From contig MZZL01000390.1 of the NCBI GenBank assembly GCA_002749535.1, positions 1 to 64,000 on the forward strand: a stretch of 64,000 nucleotides of DNA, in the 5' to 3' direction. The stretch comes from Apophysomyces variabilis. Lineage: Eukaryota; Mucoromycota; Mucoromycetes; Mucorales; Mucoraceae. The translations under genes and the position numbers were made by a program. Under the pieces are notes generated by a model that did no database searches, had not been told where the DNA came from, and saw only the letters and a program-made list of their open reading frames with translations. Of the stretch, positions 1-10,365 are shown one piece after another (position 1 is the first letter of the stretch; each line of letters opens with the position of its first letter).

Positions 1-125
1 AGAATAAACGGCATCCTTTTATCTATCGTTTATTTTATTCATTGGACTCGTCGATCATCCTTGAAGATCTTGTGCGGACTATTTCAGATCGGGATTGACA
101 CGACAACCAGTTGAAGTAAAAATTG

Positions 126-199
126 CACCCTCGACGGGGGTCGAACCCGCAATCCTCAGATTAGAAGTCTGAAGCCTTATCCAATTAGGCCACAAGGGC
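126..199 (-). tRNA. tRNA-Arg (anticodon TCT)
   Basis: Read on the minus strand, 74 bases fold as a complete cloverleaf. There is a 7-bp acceptor stem (GCCCTTG with CGAGGGT, two wobble pairs), a D arm GCCT/AGGC, an anticodon stem TCAGA/TCTGA around loop CTTCTAA, and a T arm GCGGG-TTCGACC-CCCGT. The discriminator base is G at 126. The loop places TCT in the anticodon, so it decodes AGA arginine codons. No intron is present and CCA is not encoded, as expected for a eukaryotic nuclear tRNA. The TGGCCTAATTGG stretch fits an internal A box and GGTTCGACCCC fits a B box for RNA polymerase III. Confidence 0.96.
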
Positions 200-344
200 A
201 GGTTATTTTTTAGGGCGAATGAAAATCTATTATAAAATTGCGAAGAAATTGCGAGATTTCCGAAATGCTGATGGAAATCATAGGAACTCATGGTATTAAT
301 CATGCTGTGAATTAAATACGTACACCACAATTACTTAAGGTGGT

Positions 345-1473
345 GCACATAGTCAGGATTGAAGTGGTCTTACTAATGCAAGTGGTTTCAAATATTCTTT
401 GCAATTAATTTATATGATTTCTTTTTATTGATGCATAAAATATATTTATGCTGATGATAAATATATATTTTAGCTGTTAAACCAATGGTAACATATGCAT
501 TAGGTTAAAATGTATATAGTTTAAACTTTAGAACTAAAGAATTAGTAAGAGAAAAATGGCAGTAAATACTTTGAGACTCTTGGCAGACATTTATTCAAAA
601 GTGAATTTTTTTAATTACAAATGTCTACCAGTAATATTTATACTGTTTGGATGCTTAGTGAGGTATCTGACGTATAAAATGAAAATAACAGAATGCTCAA
701 AATAAGTGAGACTGAAAAAAAGTTCTTTATTTCACAAATGACTGTTCTCTTTAAATATCTTTAGAAACGCATGCAGGTAAAAGCGGGTTAGGGTAGTTAC
801 TAATATCTTTTGTAAAATCTATATGATTAGTAATGACATGTTAATCTTCTGTCTTTTGATATTCTGTGTCCACTAGGGTCCCAGCAACAGATGAATAGAT
901 TATGAAGATGTTAGTGTAACCTGATCCATACAGGCATTATAGCCGATATGTTCACTAACAGTCTAGACCTGATGTTTTATCCACTGAATATAGTGATATA
1001 ATCATGTCAGATATGACAGTATCTTAATAATTAGAGGACGCGTAAGCTCTGAGTAATCATAGTAGATCAATAATGATTAATTATTATTAATGCCAGGTTA
1101 TGAGGAGCTGTCATATAGCTGAGTCCGAATAATAGTCAATGTTCAGGGACAATGACAAATTACTGTATCCATGCTAAGATCATAGTCATTGTAATTGTCT
1201 TGTCACACTAATTATAAAATAGAACATACTGGGGGTACCTTAAGATCATGGCAGAGTGTCCTGGTATCTTAGATCATACGTTTATCCTTTGTTAGATGTC
1301 TGTATAGGTTTTATCTATAGATGATATGCTGATGGTATGAATAACTCATATAAAGATCATTTAGACTTAGTGGTATAAAGTGTATATGATGATTAGAATC
1401 TGTCAAATATGACAAGAACATTGTTTATTTACTAAATTACAAGTTTTTACATTTAATATATACATTTATTTTA
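345..1473. other. AT-rich intergenic stretch
   Basis: About 1.1 kb of AT-rich sequence with stop codons in all frames. I see no gene, tRNA or clear repeat in it. It separates the tRNA from the MITE and from the 3' end of the ArAE transporter gene. Confidence 0.6.
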
Positions 1474-1481
1474 CTGCAATA
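1474..1481. repeat. Left 8-bp target-site duplication of the hAT MITE
   Basis: CTGCAATA immediately precedes the left terminal inverted repeat. The identical octamer follows the right end at 1729-1736. Confidence 0.85.
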
Positions 1482-1728
1482 TAGGGCTTGAAATGGGTGG
1501 GCCTTAACTGGTCAGGTCATAACTAGGCCAGGTCAGGTTATTGACCCATGGCCTGCTGGGCTTGGCCAAGATCTTAACCTGGAACCTGGCACACCAGGCC
1601 TATCGCACTAAGATGGGCCCATTGACCTGTGGGCCAAGTCAGGCGGGCCAATTTTATGGCCCAGAACCCGGCCTACTAAGGCCCGCCCAGCAAACATCCA
1701 GTTGGGCCGGGTCAAATTCCAAGCCCTA
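1482..1728. mobile_element. Non-autonomous hAT-type MITE (247 bp)
   Basis: A GC-rich island in AT-rich surroundings is bounded by inverted ends: TAGGGCTTG at 1482 and CAAGCCCTA ending at 1728. The inverted similarity extends inward through GGGCC/GGCCC blocks. It is flanked by a perfect 8-base direct repeat, CTGCAATA, at 1474-1481 and 1729-1736. Ends beginning YAGGG and an 8-bp target duplication are the classical signature of the hAT superfamily. At 247 bp with no transposase it must be a MITE mobilised in trans. The interior is full of GGGCC/GGCCC and GGTCAGG-like words. A short open frame on the plus strand across it is not a gene. Confidence 0.85.
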
Positions 1729-1736
1729 CTGCAATA
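1729..1736. repeat. Right 8-bp target-site duplication of the hAT MITE
   Basis: CTGCAATA immediately follows the right terminal inverted repeat and matches 1474-1481 exactly. Confidence 0.85.
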
Positions 1737-1853
1737 CCATATAAAATGGTACCTATAAATCGTTTTACCAAAATAAAAAAAAGCAGTTTATGCAATTAAA
1801 AAGATAATGCTATTATAATATTATTCTTGCATGAATTTCTATATCTAATTTTG

Positions 1854-4800
1854 CTATTGACTTTGTTTTGTTTTCGATTCTGGAATCATAATAGCATCAA
1901 GCCATTGAACACGATCTGCATATCGGTTGTCGCCAACAATATATCGGATTAGCGTTGTCAAATGATCTAATTCATCGATGATTTCCTGGGTTGAGCATGC
2001 TAGAGCAAACCATGCAAGGCTTCTAAACCGAATCCATTTCTGATGATCGGGCTGCTTTTCTGCACTTTTCAATAACTCTTCACGAGCCTCAGCCGCAGAT
2101 GGCATATAAATAGGAAATGAAGATTTAGCTTTCAACGAGGATGAAAGAATATAAAAGTGTACAGTCAAGGCCGAAATCTAGAAAAATATGAACGAAAAGT
2201 TTACAAAGTTAGAAGAGCTTACCATTTTCCTTCGTAACACGTAGTATTCTGGTTGGCATATATCTTGCTTAACTTCCAATGGCATCTTCGTGAGAGCAGT
2301 TCGCATACTCATTAATCGATCCAACAAGTTCCGTAATGATACAATCATCGAACCGTAAAAGCTTTTAAGAAAAGGCGCTTTTAAGCGTGGTTCATGCTCT
2401 GTAAGCTGCAAAAGGACAAAGCTCGCGTCAATCGAAGATTGAATCTTTCGTTCCATCTTTTCCGCTGTTTTGATATCATCTTCACTAGGCGGCATGTTGA
2501 TGTCATGGTATAAAAAGTTGCTCGTTAAATAGGTATAGTATTCGCCTAGTTCATTAATTATAGCCGAAATTGTTTTTCGTGTAGCATGCCGGGCAACGAA
2601 TGGCCAAACCATCCTGTAAAGAAAGAGATACAACAGTGTCAGTTACGTGTACATAGTTGTAAACGATAAGACTAACCAATTCAGTCCCAGAGCAACAACA
2701 ATGCCCACAATCATAGTACAGACTCGCTTCCACACAGTGGCTGATATAGTCTCGCCAGGTACTGGATGAGCATACCTGCTAAGCGCTACAACCATATAGG
2801 ATATAAGTACGACAATAGCAACCTTGTTGTAAGTGCTCGCCAAATGAATATAAAAAAATGGTACAGCTGTCAAAATATCAGAACCAGTCATTTAAGTACA
2901 TAATCAAATCATCTTACCTAGCATGACTGCAAAAGCTGCCAAAAGATAAGGGCTACCTCCGCCAGCTTCCAAAGCTCCCCAACCAACTAATGCACCAATA
3001 AGTGTGCCAACTATTCTCCAAAGGCTAGCATGGAGCGTACCGCCGCTAGTTAAAGAGTAGGTTAGCCCAATGAAAGGAAAACAGAAAAATGACAAGGTAT
3101 GTTTTAACCCTTCCTATACTAGCGACATGTACCTTGTGGGGTTCATAATTGCTATAACCTAAATAGCACGTTTGTGTTACTGTGTTCCAAACTCTTATGG
3201 TACACCTACTGTCATTGCAGCCCATTGTCCTCGTACGCTGTTGAACCATGTCATAGAGGATGGTATGAATGCAGGGGCTGATAATATCATCACAGCTACC
3301 GCCATTTTCAGTGCAAACTTGAACTCATAATTCTTCATGTACTGAAACTGTTTCCAAACACTGTAACGAATGCGTAACATCAACGGTGGTGTAACAGCAG
3401 TTGCGTCTTCTTCTATAGAAGATTCCAGATCTTCCTTTACTGCCGCTAATGGTTGTGTAAATCGACGGCGTAATGTCGCATCGTTCGTATGGTTCCCGCT
3501 GTTGCAAGTGTCTAACTTGGATAAACGAGTATCCAACTTGGTTAGCGTAGAACTTCGGCGCCGGCTTAAGTTGACATTCGTCTGTATCTTGGCCAGACGG
3601 TATTCATCCTGTGCGTCGTTGGATCTTGTATTATCCGGAATATAGCGTGTCAAACTCGCTTAAAAAGAAAGTGTCAATTCGAGATCCATTCTAAATAGAT
3701 AACTCACTTAGGGAATATCCTCCTTTATCCCGTGTGCTCTGATGGTTATTCCAGCTTGCCCATCGACGCCACCACTTCTGGTCCAACTGTGGCATATACA
3801 GATGCTTTCGTCTTTTTCCATTACGGGAACGTTCCTTGGAATTTTTCTGCAGTTTATCCATACTGATTGCCATGTTGTATACTTCGTGCGACAGTTCATG
3901 TAATGTGAAAGTGAAAAAGAAAATAAGAGAAACATTACTCCGTTTACTAAAGTCAATAGGAAATTGACTGTCGCGGCTCCTGTAAAGGTGATACAATGAA
4001 TCCATTCGATCTTTCTCTGCAGCATCAAACTCATTGATAGCCTGCAAAACGGATTCGGAGCAGTTACAGGAGTGAGGATCATGAATAGGCTTCGCCAAAT
4101 TCGATTTCTTTTCTTCTTGCTGTGCCTTGCGGTCCAGTTTCAGGATATGTCTCAAATAAGACCACCATGTCTTCCCGATTGACTGGTCACTATCATCCTC
4201 TATATTTAATTCATCGCATATCCTCTGGCTCACACAATCCAGCACGTCAGTGCAGACAATAGTGAGTTGCATGAGAGGATCCCTCATGCTTTCCAAGTAA
4301 GTAATCAAGAGCTTTCGGTCCTCGGGCTGCAATTTCTTCTTCTCTTTTGCCGGCGGTTGTGGCATTTCCATACTTTTGCGCGGATTGGAAAAGAATGAAC
4401 GCACTGATTTTGCTGATCTTGCCGAGCGCGTAGAATTTACAGTCATTTGATGTACATCTTCGTAATCTTCATCGATTGATGTTCGTCTAGAAGTTGTTCT
4501 AGAATTGGGCCTGGACGGATGGGGGCTACGGGATTTTCCAGACGATAAAGCAGCTTGCATAGCTATCTCTCGTATCTTCATTTCCAAATCGCTTCTAATC
4601 CGTTGTGGTGTTGTCTCACCACTATGGGTAGCCGGGTTTTGTTCGTATTCGGCTTCTTCGGCTTCCTCTTCTTCTAAATATTCTAGAACGGATTCAAACA
4701 ACTGACGCTCGTCATTCAAACATCCACCAAGGATATTGAGATGCTTGACAACTTTATCCAAGGATTTGCGAACGGCACCTAGTTCTTGTGGTCGAATATA

Positions 4801-6017
4801 TGCAATGGATACCTCGTACTTTGCCTCCTTATATGCGGACTTTACTTTGATCATACCCGCTCTTGTTTTCGCCCCCAGCTCATCAACGACTTTGACTGAT
4901 CCCATATCTTCATTCAAATCCAGAAAAAACTGCTTCGCCATAGTATGCAACATTTCCTTGCTGTTTTGCACAGTTTCTTGAAGCGCTCGTCCTAATAAGT
5001 AGCGCATAAATTAATATCGTACGCTACAGAAACAAATATAAACAATGCTGATCTTTACCTAATCCGTCCACGGCAGTTTCTGGCCAGATGACTAGGTTGA
5101 CCATGAAAGATATACCTGCGCCCTGTAAAGAAAAAAAGTGGAAAATTCATTTCAATTTCAACAGTATAAAACGTTGCTTACGATAATCAGTGGGATGCCG
5201 TATTGTAACGGAAGATTATAAGGCACTGCCACAAGTCCGACACCTTTGGTTAGACAGAAAATTAGCACCATCATGAACTTTAGAGAGAAAAAATAAAATT
5301 TCGGGTATATCTGCCGCAGCATCTGAGCTCCAAACACACCCACAAAGAGGAAAGCAGCGTTCAAAGCATTTCCGGTGGGTTCAGACTCGAAAGTATCCAA
5401 ATGTCTGATATTATAGCCACTCGACGCCGCCAGAGCAGCAAACGTATATAATACAGCCAACACGACGCCCAAAACACTGGTCAGTGCACAATCCCACATC
5501 GATCCCATAGTACGCCCGGGATGATTGAAAAGCATACCCGTGGTCACTAAAAACGCCGCGGGACCTATGGCTGCTGTCAAGGAGGGAATCAAGCTGAAAA
5601 GTGTGGTGACGAAATAAGCGATCGTGCATTTCAGCACGCGACGTACAATACGGCTGGGGAACTTTTTATGAAGGTAATTCAAAACACGTTCCGTGAATGG
5701 TTTAGATCTTTTCGCTTCTTCTGCTAGTACGTCGCCGAATGCTGCTTTACGAGGGTCAATAGGCGGAGGAATGAATAAATGTTCAAGTTGCGTAGGAAAC
5801 CGGACATGTTCGCTCAACGCCTCTGACGATCTCCTTTTCTCGCATGTCGTCTCCTCCGTTTCAGCGTCATCTTCAAAATTGATCTCTTCAGTACGATCGT
5901 CACCGCCGCCCACAGTAAACTTCGGAACAATACGACTGGAGACATTTATCTTAATAAATGCACCTTGCAATAGATCACTCACTTTCTTTCGTACCCAGCA
6001 CTGGGATGTGTATCCAT
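1854..6017 (-). CDS. ArAE/Bre4-family (FUSC-type) membrane transporter, 1223 aa
   Basis: This large polytopic membrane protein resembles the fungal aromatic-acid-exporter-like/Bre4 family (ArAE_2_N plus DUF2421 in known members). Those proteins are thought to be ER or plasma-membrane transporters linked to brefeldin A sensitivity; the substrate is unknown. Exons, 5' to 3' on the minus strand: 6017-5983, 5935-5182, 5122-5059, 4991-3708, 3658-3206, 3151-3133, 3045-2918, 2866-2647, 2613-2223, 2177-1854. They total 3672 bases, exactly 1224 codons. Two hydrophobic blocks flank a long hydrophilic middle rich in Ser/Arg. The first carries a WPETA motif and the second a MNPTSGGT stretch ahead of SLWRIVGTLIGA. 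The MNPT segment comes from a 19-base micro-exon. The start was chosen because ATG at 6017 leads into a GTGAGT donor that keeps frame. The 3' end of exon 8 could be 6 bases earlier (GTACAC rather than GTAACT donor). Confidence 0.88.
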
Positions 6018-6226
6018 TGATTCTGAAAGGGAGATCTTCCGATCTTATGGCATATATACTCTTATTTCAGTCTCAGACGGATGTTTTGTTGCCAGAAACG
6101 ATGCAATCAGTAACCTAGACCTAACCAAAAGTTCTGCAAGACAAATTCTGCACCACATTACTATTCTATTCCAAAACCCAGGCAAAATGTAATTAACCAC
6201 AATAGGAAGTTTTATTGTAGCCAAGT

Positions 6227-7823
6227 TTAAGCGTAATATTGGAGCGACATCTTCTTCTTAGCCTGCACCTCTTGAATAGCATCCATAAAATCTTCGTGGG
6301 TAATCTCCGTAGCACTTCGACGTAATGCGAGCATACCACCTGTCATTCAGATAAGCAAAATAAATCATCCACTAACAAACTTACTCTCAACACAGACAGC
6401 TTTGCACTGAGCACCGTTAAACTCGTCGCAACATCTAGATAATTCTTCAAAATTGACATCTTTGCTGACATTCATCTTGCGGGAATGGATTTGCAGGATT
6501 CGTGCTCTAGCCTCCTCGTTAGGCAGAGGAAACTCTATCTTACGGTCCAAACGACCAGATCGCAGTAACGCAGGGTCGAGAATATCAATACGATTGGTTG
6601 CCGCAATGACCTTGATATTTTCATCCGATGAAAAACCGTCAAGCTGATTCAAAAGTTCGAGCATCGTTCGTTGGACTTCACGGTCACCTGATTTCTCCGA
6701 GTCGAAACGCTTTGTGCCTATGGCATCGATTTCATCAATGAAGATGATCGCTGGGGCCTTCTCTTTCGCAAGGTTAAACGCATCCCGTACAAGTTTTGCA
6801 CCATCACCAATAAACATCTGCCAATAGGTAAGCATGGACTCCCTTGGGAAATTCTATCCGAGATTTACCTGCACCAACTGTGGGCCAGCCAGTTTCAAAT
6901 ATGTTGAACTGGATTGCGCTGCACATGCTCTCGCCAGCAATGTCTTTCCGGTACCAGGCGGTCCGTACATCAGTACACCTTTGGGAGGCTTAATGCCGAT
7001 ATTTTTGAACCGATCTGCGAACTTCACAGGCAATACGACCGCTTCCACTAATTCCTCAATCTGTTTGTCCAATCCACCAATGTCATTATAGTCTTCTGTA
7101 GGTTTCTCGTCAACTTCCATCGCCTTTACTCGGGAATCGTATCTAAATTTCGTATCTAAGAAACGAATCTGTACCGAGCAATGCAACTTACTCTGCTGGT
7201 AGAGTGTCTAGAATCAAATAACTGTCCTTGTTAACACCAATAATATCGCCAGGTTTTAGCTTTTCAGGATCAACCAGACCGATTAAGGGAAGAAAGATCG
7301 TCTATCATGAATTTTAGTCGTCAATCATCGACTTCTATTACGGAAATTACTTGACGCGTCGATGTCTTAATGACGGCGCATTTGCCTTTTCGCCGCGAGT
7401 CAAGATCCACATTTGCACCTTCCTCTTCTCCATCATCTTCTGGGTCCACATCAAGTAGCTATAATATAGATGTTAGATCCTTTTGTCTGACGATGCGATC
7501 GCATCTGCGATTACCTCCACAACATTACCAACAAGGTAGGGAAGCTGCTTATTCAGCTTTATCTTATCTTTGTTGTCTTTAATTCTTTCTTTCATTGCTG
7601 CTTGCTCGTGCTCAAGTCGTAGAACTTCTGAATTCATGACCTGTACAAAGTTTCAAATAAGCCAACTATTTTTTGAAGGTGCTTGCAGAATTACTTTGAT
7701 ATCATTCTCCAGCAATCTGGTTCTGTTATTGATCTCCTCGGGAGACAATCGAAGGATTTCTTGTCCAATATCGTCATCAGCTTCCTGGTTCTCCCACAGT
7801 GATTTGTCTTCCAAGGTTGTCAT
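6227..7823 (-). CDS. RPT5: 26S proteasome regulatory ATPase Rpt5 (PSMC3), 430 aa
   Basis: AAA+ ATPase of the 19S base, which unfolds ubiquitylated substrates and opens the 20S gate. Exons on the minus strand: 7823-7695, 7640-7515, 7458-7351, 7301-7192, 7142-6869, 6817-6385, 6339-6227. They sum to 1293 bases (431 codons). An N-terminal coiled coil precedes an OB-fold region ([13 protein letters not shown]) and the AAA core. The core has Walker A GPPGTGKT, Walker [13 protein letters not shown], the Sensor 1 segment AATNR and arginine fingers in [13 protein letters not shown]. The [18 protein letters not shown] and [12 protein letters not shown] stretches single out Rpt5 among the six paralogues. 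The C-terminus LQYYA carries the HbYX-type tail (YYA) that inserts into the 20S alpha ring. Length is close to the human protein (439 aa). The stop lies about 210 bases upstream of the ArAE start, on the same strand. Confidence 0.96.
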
Positions 7824-10365
7824 TTTGATATCTGCTACGAAATAAAGAATGCAGCCGCGTCTCAGTTACTCTACACCTATTACGTACGAGCTGTGCGGGA
7901 CCGCTTTTGCCAAAAATGCCAAGTATGACGTCTCGCTTCAAATCCAAATCACTCAGGACGACATTTCGGGCAACTCCGATTGTATACACAGGTTGTTACT
8001 GAACCGGTTTTCACCTGAATAAGGTTATATGAGGTCAATTCGGTCCTTCGAGCAAGTATTATTGGGTTGCACAGACAAACTTCTTACTTTTATGCTGTTA
8101 GACAGTTTAACAAGGTTCCATATTGGCTAGGTTGACCCACACCATGTCCGTCAAAAATCGACGTATTTGAAGATCGTAGTCAACATTAATTCAGTCTCAA
8201 TCTTGGCATATTTGGGCTCTATGAGATTATCAAGTTACCGTCCTAGAACGATTACGTTTCTCATTAGCAACTTCTTGTTTTGAATTCTCTGTCTATCGAA
8301 TTGTTCCATTCTTTTCTGATCAGACGAACCTATATTTTAACTTTCAGACTTGGTTGAGGGGAAAAGGGCAACATTCAAACTCGCGCTGGAAGGGGAAGCG
8401 ACTGATCTAAACGGATCCCTGTTACACCGCAGAATACACCAAGCATCCTTATGAGCAAACTTGGTTATGCGTAGTAGTCCATGATTTCTTTATACCAAGG
8501 GCATCAGTGCATTTAACTGCACATTAGGAATATGCATACAATATTTTAGCAAAGGTAAACAGTAGCCTGCAAAGTTCTGACCCGAAGAGTTTCGCATTGA
8601 ACTATGCCTACAATCGCACATCTAGTTTATTATGAGCCAAATATTGTCCATTTATTCATAAGCTACCTTTAGCAAAATCTCAATGCTAAGGAAAACAATG
8701 TACTTTCACAGTTGAACAATAGCTAAAGTTTCGGGAAGAAAACTTGTACGGAATAATTTGATAACGTTTATGACGTCTATATTATCTTAAATCAAAAAGG
8801 AACGGTGATTGCGGTAATAGTTGTCTGTTTCAGTTTGCGGGATATGAATAGATCTTATGCATTCTTTCTGGTTACAGATCGCCAAACGGAGAGAGAGACC
8901 GCAAGTCAGCGCTAGTGTCCGTGGATCCAGTAATATAGTACCCTTGTTGTGCAAAATGTCCTGAAAACTCTACACACCAGGTGATATATAAATCTCCAAA
9001 GCACATTCATAACTTGTTGATCGCCCAAGTCATGAGTCAAACAACTTATGCAAGCGTAAATGCTTGACTGACGGTTTACAAACGTTACTGTTAAAGGCAG
9101 TATACTTTCCGAGCTAAGAGCTGCGAATTATATATGGGTTGCATGACCAAAAAATGTTGTGGCCGTGAAATCTAGTACATGTAATATAACAGTATTAGTG
9201 GCATGACCACATTCCTCGCTTACATAATGGCGTCTTAGGAAAAGTAGCCAAAAAAGAATGACGAACTGAATCAGCATTCCATCATTGGTCGTCCGGCGGG
9301 ATCAGATTCACCAACCGTTTATCAAAATTTGGCTAACCCACTTGAACTGAGGATCAGCATTCGATCCCTCTAACTTGTGCTGTGGGATAAAAGTGAGGGT
9401 GTTATAGCTGATTTAACAGCTGGACACTCTTAAGTACCGAGATGAGCGTGTTTTACTTCCGTTGTTGTATGACGAAACGAAAGGTGTCATAGTCGTACTG
9501 AAAGTAAACTTCAAATGCGGCTGAGGCAACGTCTGCCAAAGCCACTGTGATCACATCAAAAAAGAAATAGCATGGATTCAGTCTGCTTGAGTTTTAACTG
9601 ACGGAGAATGAACTGTGAAGCAATCAGTAGATGATTTGTTGACATGGTAAACAAAGAGGTATTGCATATCTCAAAGTCCTTGGTATGGCAACCGCATTTG
9701 TCTTAAGGTTTCCATTACTACTTGAATCAGATGCAAAACGTTTAGCTTATTTCAGATGTTCTACAGCTATAAAGCATTGGCACTGATAACCTTTCAAGCA
9801 ATTGAAGGTACCCGGTTTTGGCTCATCGCATACACGTGACGATGGTTATTTTTGTCTGTGACACGAGCGATAAACGATTAATTATGGTTCAAAAACGAGA
9901 AAGGAAGGAGATAAATGAAAGGCGGTTTCAAATGGATGATTGGAACAAGTTGTTAAGAAAAGATAAACTCCTTATGATTTAATGTCATGGAGAAGGAAGA
10001 ATAAGGAAAAACGGAAACCATGAGGCATCGTCTTGTATCCTTCCATTGTCTGGATATACCATACGTGGGCAAAGAAAAGAAATTGCGGGGAATTTCAGAC
10101 TGTCGTTGGCTTTGATATTTTAACACAGGATTTCCTTACGGTGTGAAAGGATAGGGGGAGGGGAAGAACGCGACGACATTTTTACTACAACTTTTCCTCT
10201 TTTTCTCTTTTCCTTCCCTCTTTTCTCCCTCTCTTTCTTTCTTTCTTTTACTCACTCACTCTCCCACTTACACGCACAAAAATACTCTCTCTATCTCTCC
10301 GTCTTTTTTAAACTTTTTGTTCCAATTACTGTCAGGCTGTTTCTTACAATATATTTTTACATGTT
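7824..10365. other. Intergenic region between RPT5 and the PUF gene
   Basis: About 2.5 kb between the divergently transcribed RPT5 (minus) and PUF gene (plus), so it must hold both promoters and 5' leaders. I see no convincing coding exon, tRNA or transposon. The only compositional feature is the pyrimidine-rich tract just before the PUF start. Confidence 0.6.
10188..10310 (+). promoter_or_regulatory. Pyrimidine-rich tract in the PUF gene leader/promoter
   Basis: Roughly 120 bases almost wholly of C and T on the coding strand (runs of CTTT, CCTT and CTCT, then ACTCACTC), ending about 55 bases before the ATG. CT-rich tracts just upstream of starts are common around fungal transcription initiation sites. 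A role here is inferred only from position and composition. Confidence 0.45.

Noticed and set aside
1541..1744. Open frame on the plus strand across the GC-rich island
   Set aside because: It lies inside the MITE, is rich in Gly/Pro/Gln from the GGGCC words and has no family resemblance or splice context.
7830..7989. Minus-strand open frame upstream of RPT5
   Set aside because: It ends in a different frame from RPT5, matches no family, and RPT5 already has its full N-terminus at 7823. Probably leader sequence.
8000..10180. Possible missing gene in a 2 kb gap
   Set aside because: I looked for exons with splice signals on both strands and found no hydrophobic, catalytic or repeat pattern. Stops are frequent in all frames.
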